Source of the DNA: an uncultured Methylococcaceae bacterium | GTDB lineage: Bacteria > Pseudomonadota > Gammaproteobacteria > Methylococcales > Methylomonadaceae | Assembly (NCBI GenBank): GCA_903903365.1 | Contig: CAIUYS010000172.1 | Coordinates: 1 to 15,075, forward strand | Length of the DNA stretch: 15,075 nucleotides | Direction of reading: 5' to 3' | In this document: positions 14,995 to 15,075 of the stretch, one piece after another | How positions within the stretch are numbered: position 1 is the first letter of the stretch | Layout of the letters: each line of letters begins with the position of its first letter | Translations under genes and position numbers: made by a program | The notes under the pieces: model-generated | Told to the model about the DNA's origin: nothing | The model's database searches: none | The model's input: the letters and a program-made list of their open reading frames with translations, nothing else

Positions 14995-15075
14995 TTATTC
15001 TTCGTCATCGTCATCTGCGCTATCGTCTGAATCAGCATCATCGTCTAAGTCTACCTCATCTTCAGAAGATGCATC
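14995..15075 (-). CDS. gyrA: C-terminal tail of an acidic protein, probably DNA gyrase subunit A (partial)
   Basis: Only the last 26 codons and the TAA stop (14997-14995) are inside the window. The tail reads DASSEDEVDLDDDADSDD and then SADDDEE: almost wholly Asp, Glu and Ser. GyrA of gammaproteobacteria ends in an acidic tail of this kind, and gyrA sits directly upstream of serC in Pseudomonas and many relatives. The call rests on that position and composition, since no catalytic part is visible. Another acidic-tailed protein cannot be excluded. A strong terminator follows. Confidence 0.65.
   Translation of the reverse strand, partial: DASSEDEVDLDDDADSDDSADDDDEE

Noticed and set aside
1..15075. 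CRISPR array, prophage, transposase, defence or secondary-metabolite system
   Set aside because: No spaced direct repeats of suitable length and no gene of these kinds; every complete protein gene falls into a known housekeeping or iron-uptake family.

Overview
The window comes from a gammaproteobacterial chromosome. All complete protein genes lie on the minus strand, so the text reads right to left in gene order. The order (gyrA tail)-serC-pheA-hisC-tyrA/aroA-cmk-rpsA-ihfB is the one known from Pseudomonas and related gammaproteobacteria, including the fusion of prephenate dehydrogenase to EPSP synthase. The proteins are recognisably like, but clearly diverged from, those of E. coli and Pseudomonas. 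Moderate GC and dispersed CACGAAG-type and GGATTACG-type repeats would fit a Methylococcales methanotroph, but this is a guess from style; no methane or methanol gene is present to test it.

Right part (about 8600-15075): the acidic C-terminal tail of a protein, probably GyrA, ends in a good intrinsic terminator. Then serC, pheA, hisC, a tyrA-aroA fusion and cmk follow closely or overlap and look like one transcript. It joins serine/PLP biosynthesis to the chorismate-to-Phe/Tyr branch and to CMP/dCMP kinase. Middle part (about 6400-8600): rpsA (ribosomal protein S1) and ihfB (IHF beta) are each bounded by hairpin-plus-T-tract terminators. rpsA therefore appears insulated on both sides, and its leader has a hairpin and a weak Shine-Dalgarno sequence, as expected for S1 autoregulation.

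Left part (1-6400): after about 480 bp without genes, a Fur-like operator precedes feoA-feoB-feoC, the ferrous iron uptake operon. A tRNA-Arg(CCU) gene, a RhlE-type DEAD-box helicase and the epoxyqueuosine reductase QueG follow. queG is bracketed by two palindromic repeat elements whose outer edges share TGGATTACG, and a 4-copy heptamer repeat crosses the feoC stop codon.

This is mainly a housekeeping region. I see no phage, insertion sequence, CRISPR array or defence system, and no clearly undescribed system. What deserves a second look is the non-coding structure: palindromic elements, stacked terminators around rpsA, the Fur site, the heptamer repeat, and a possible internal start for stand-alone AroA.
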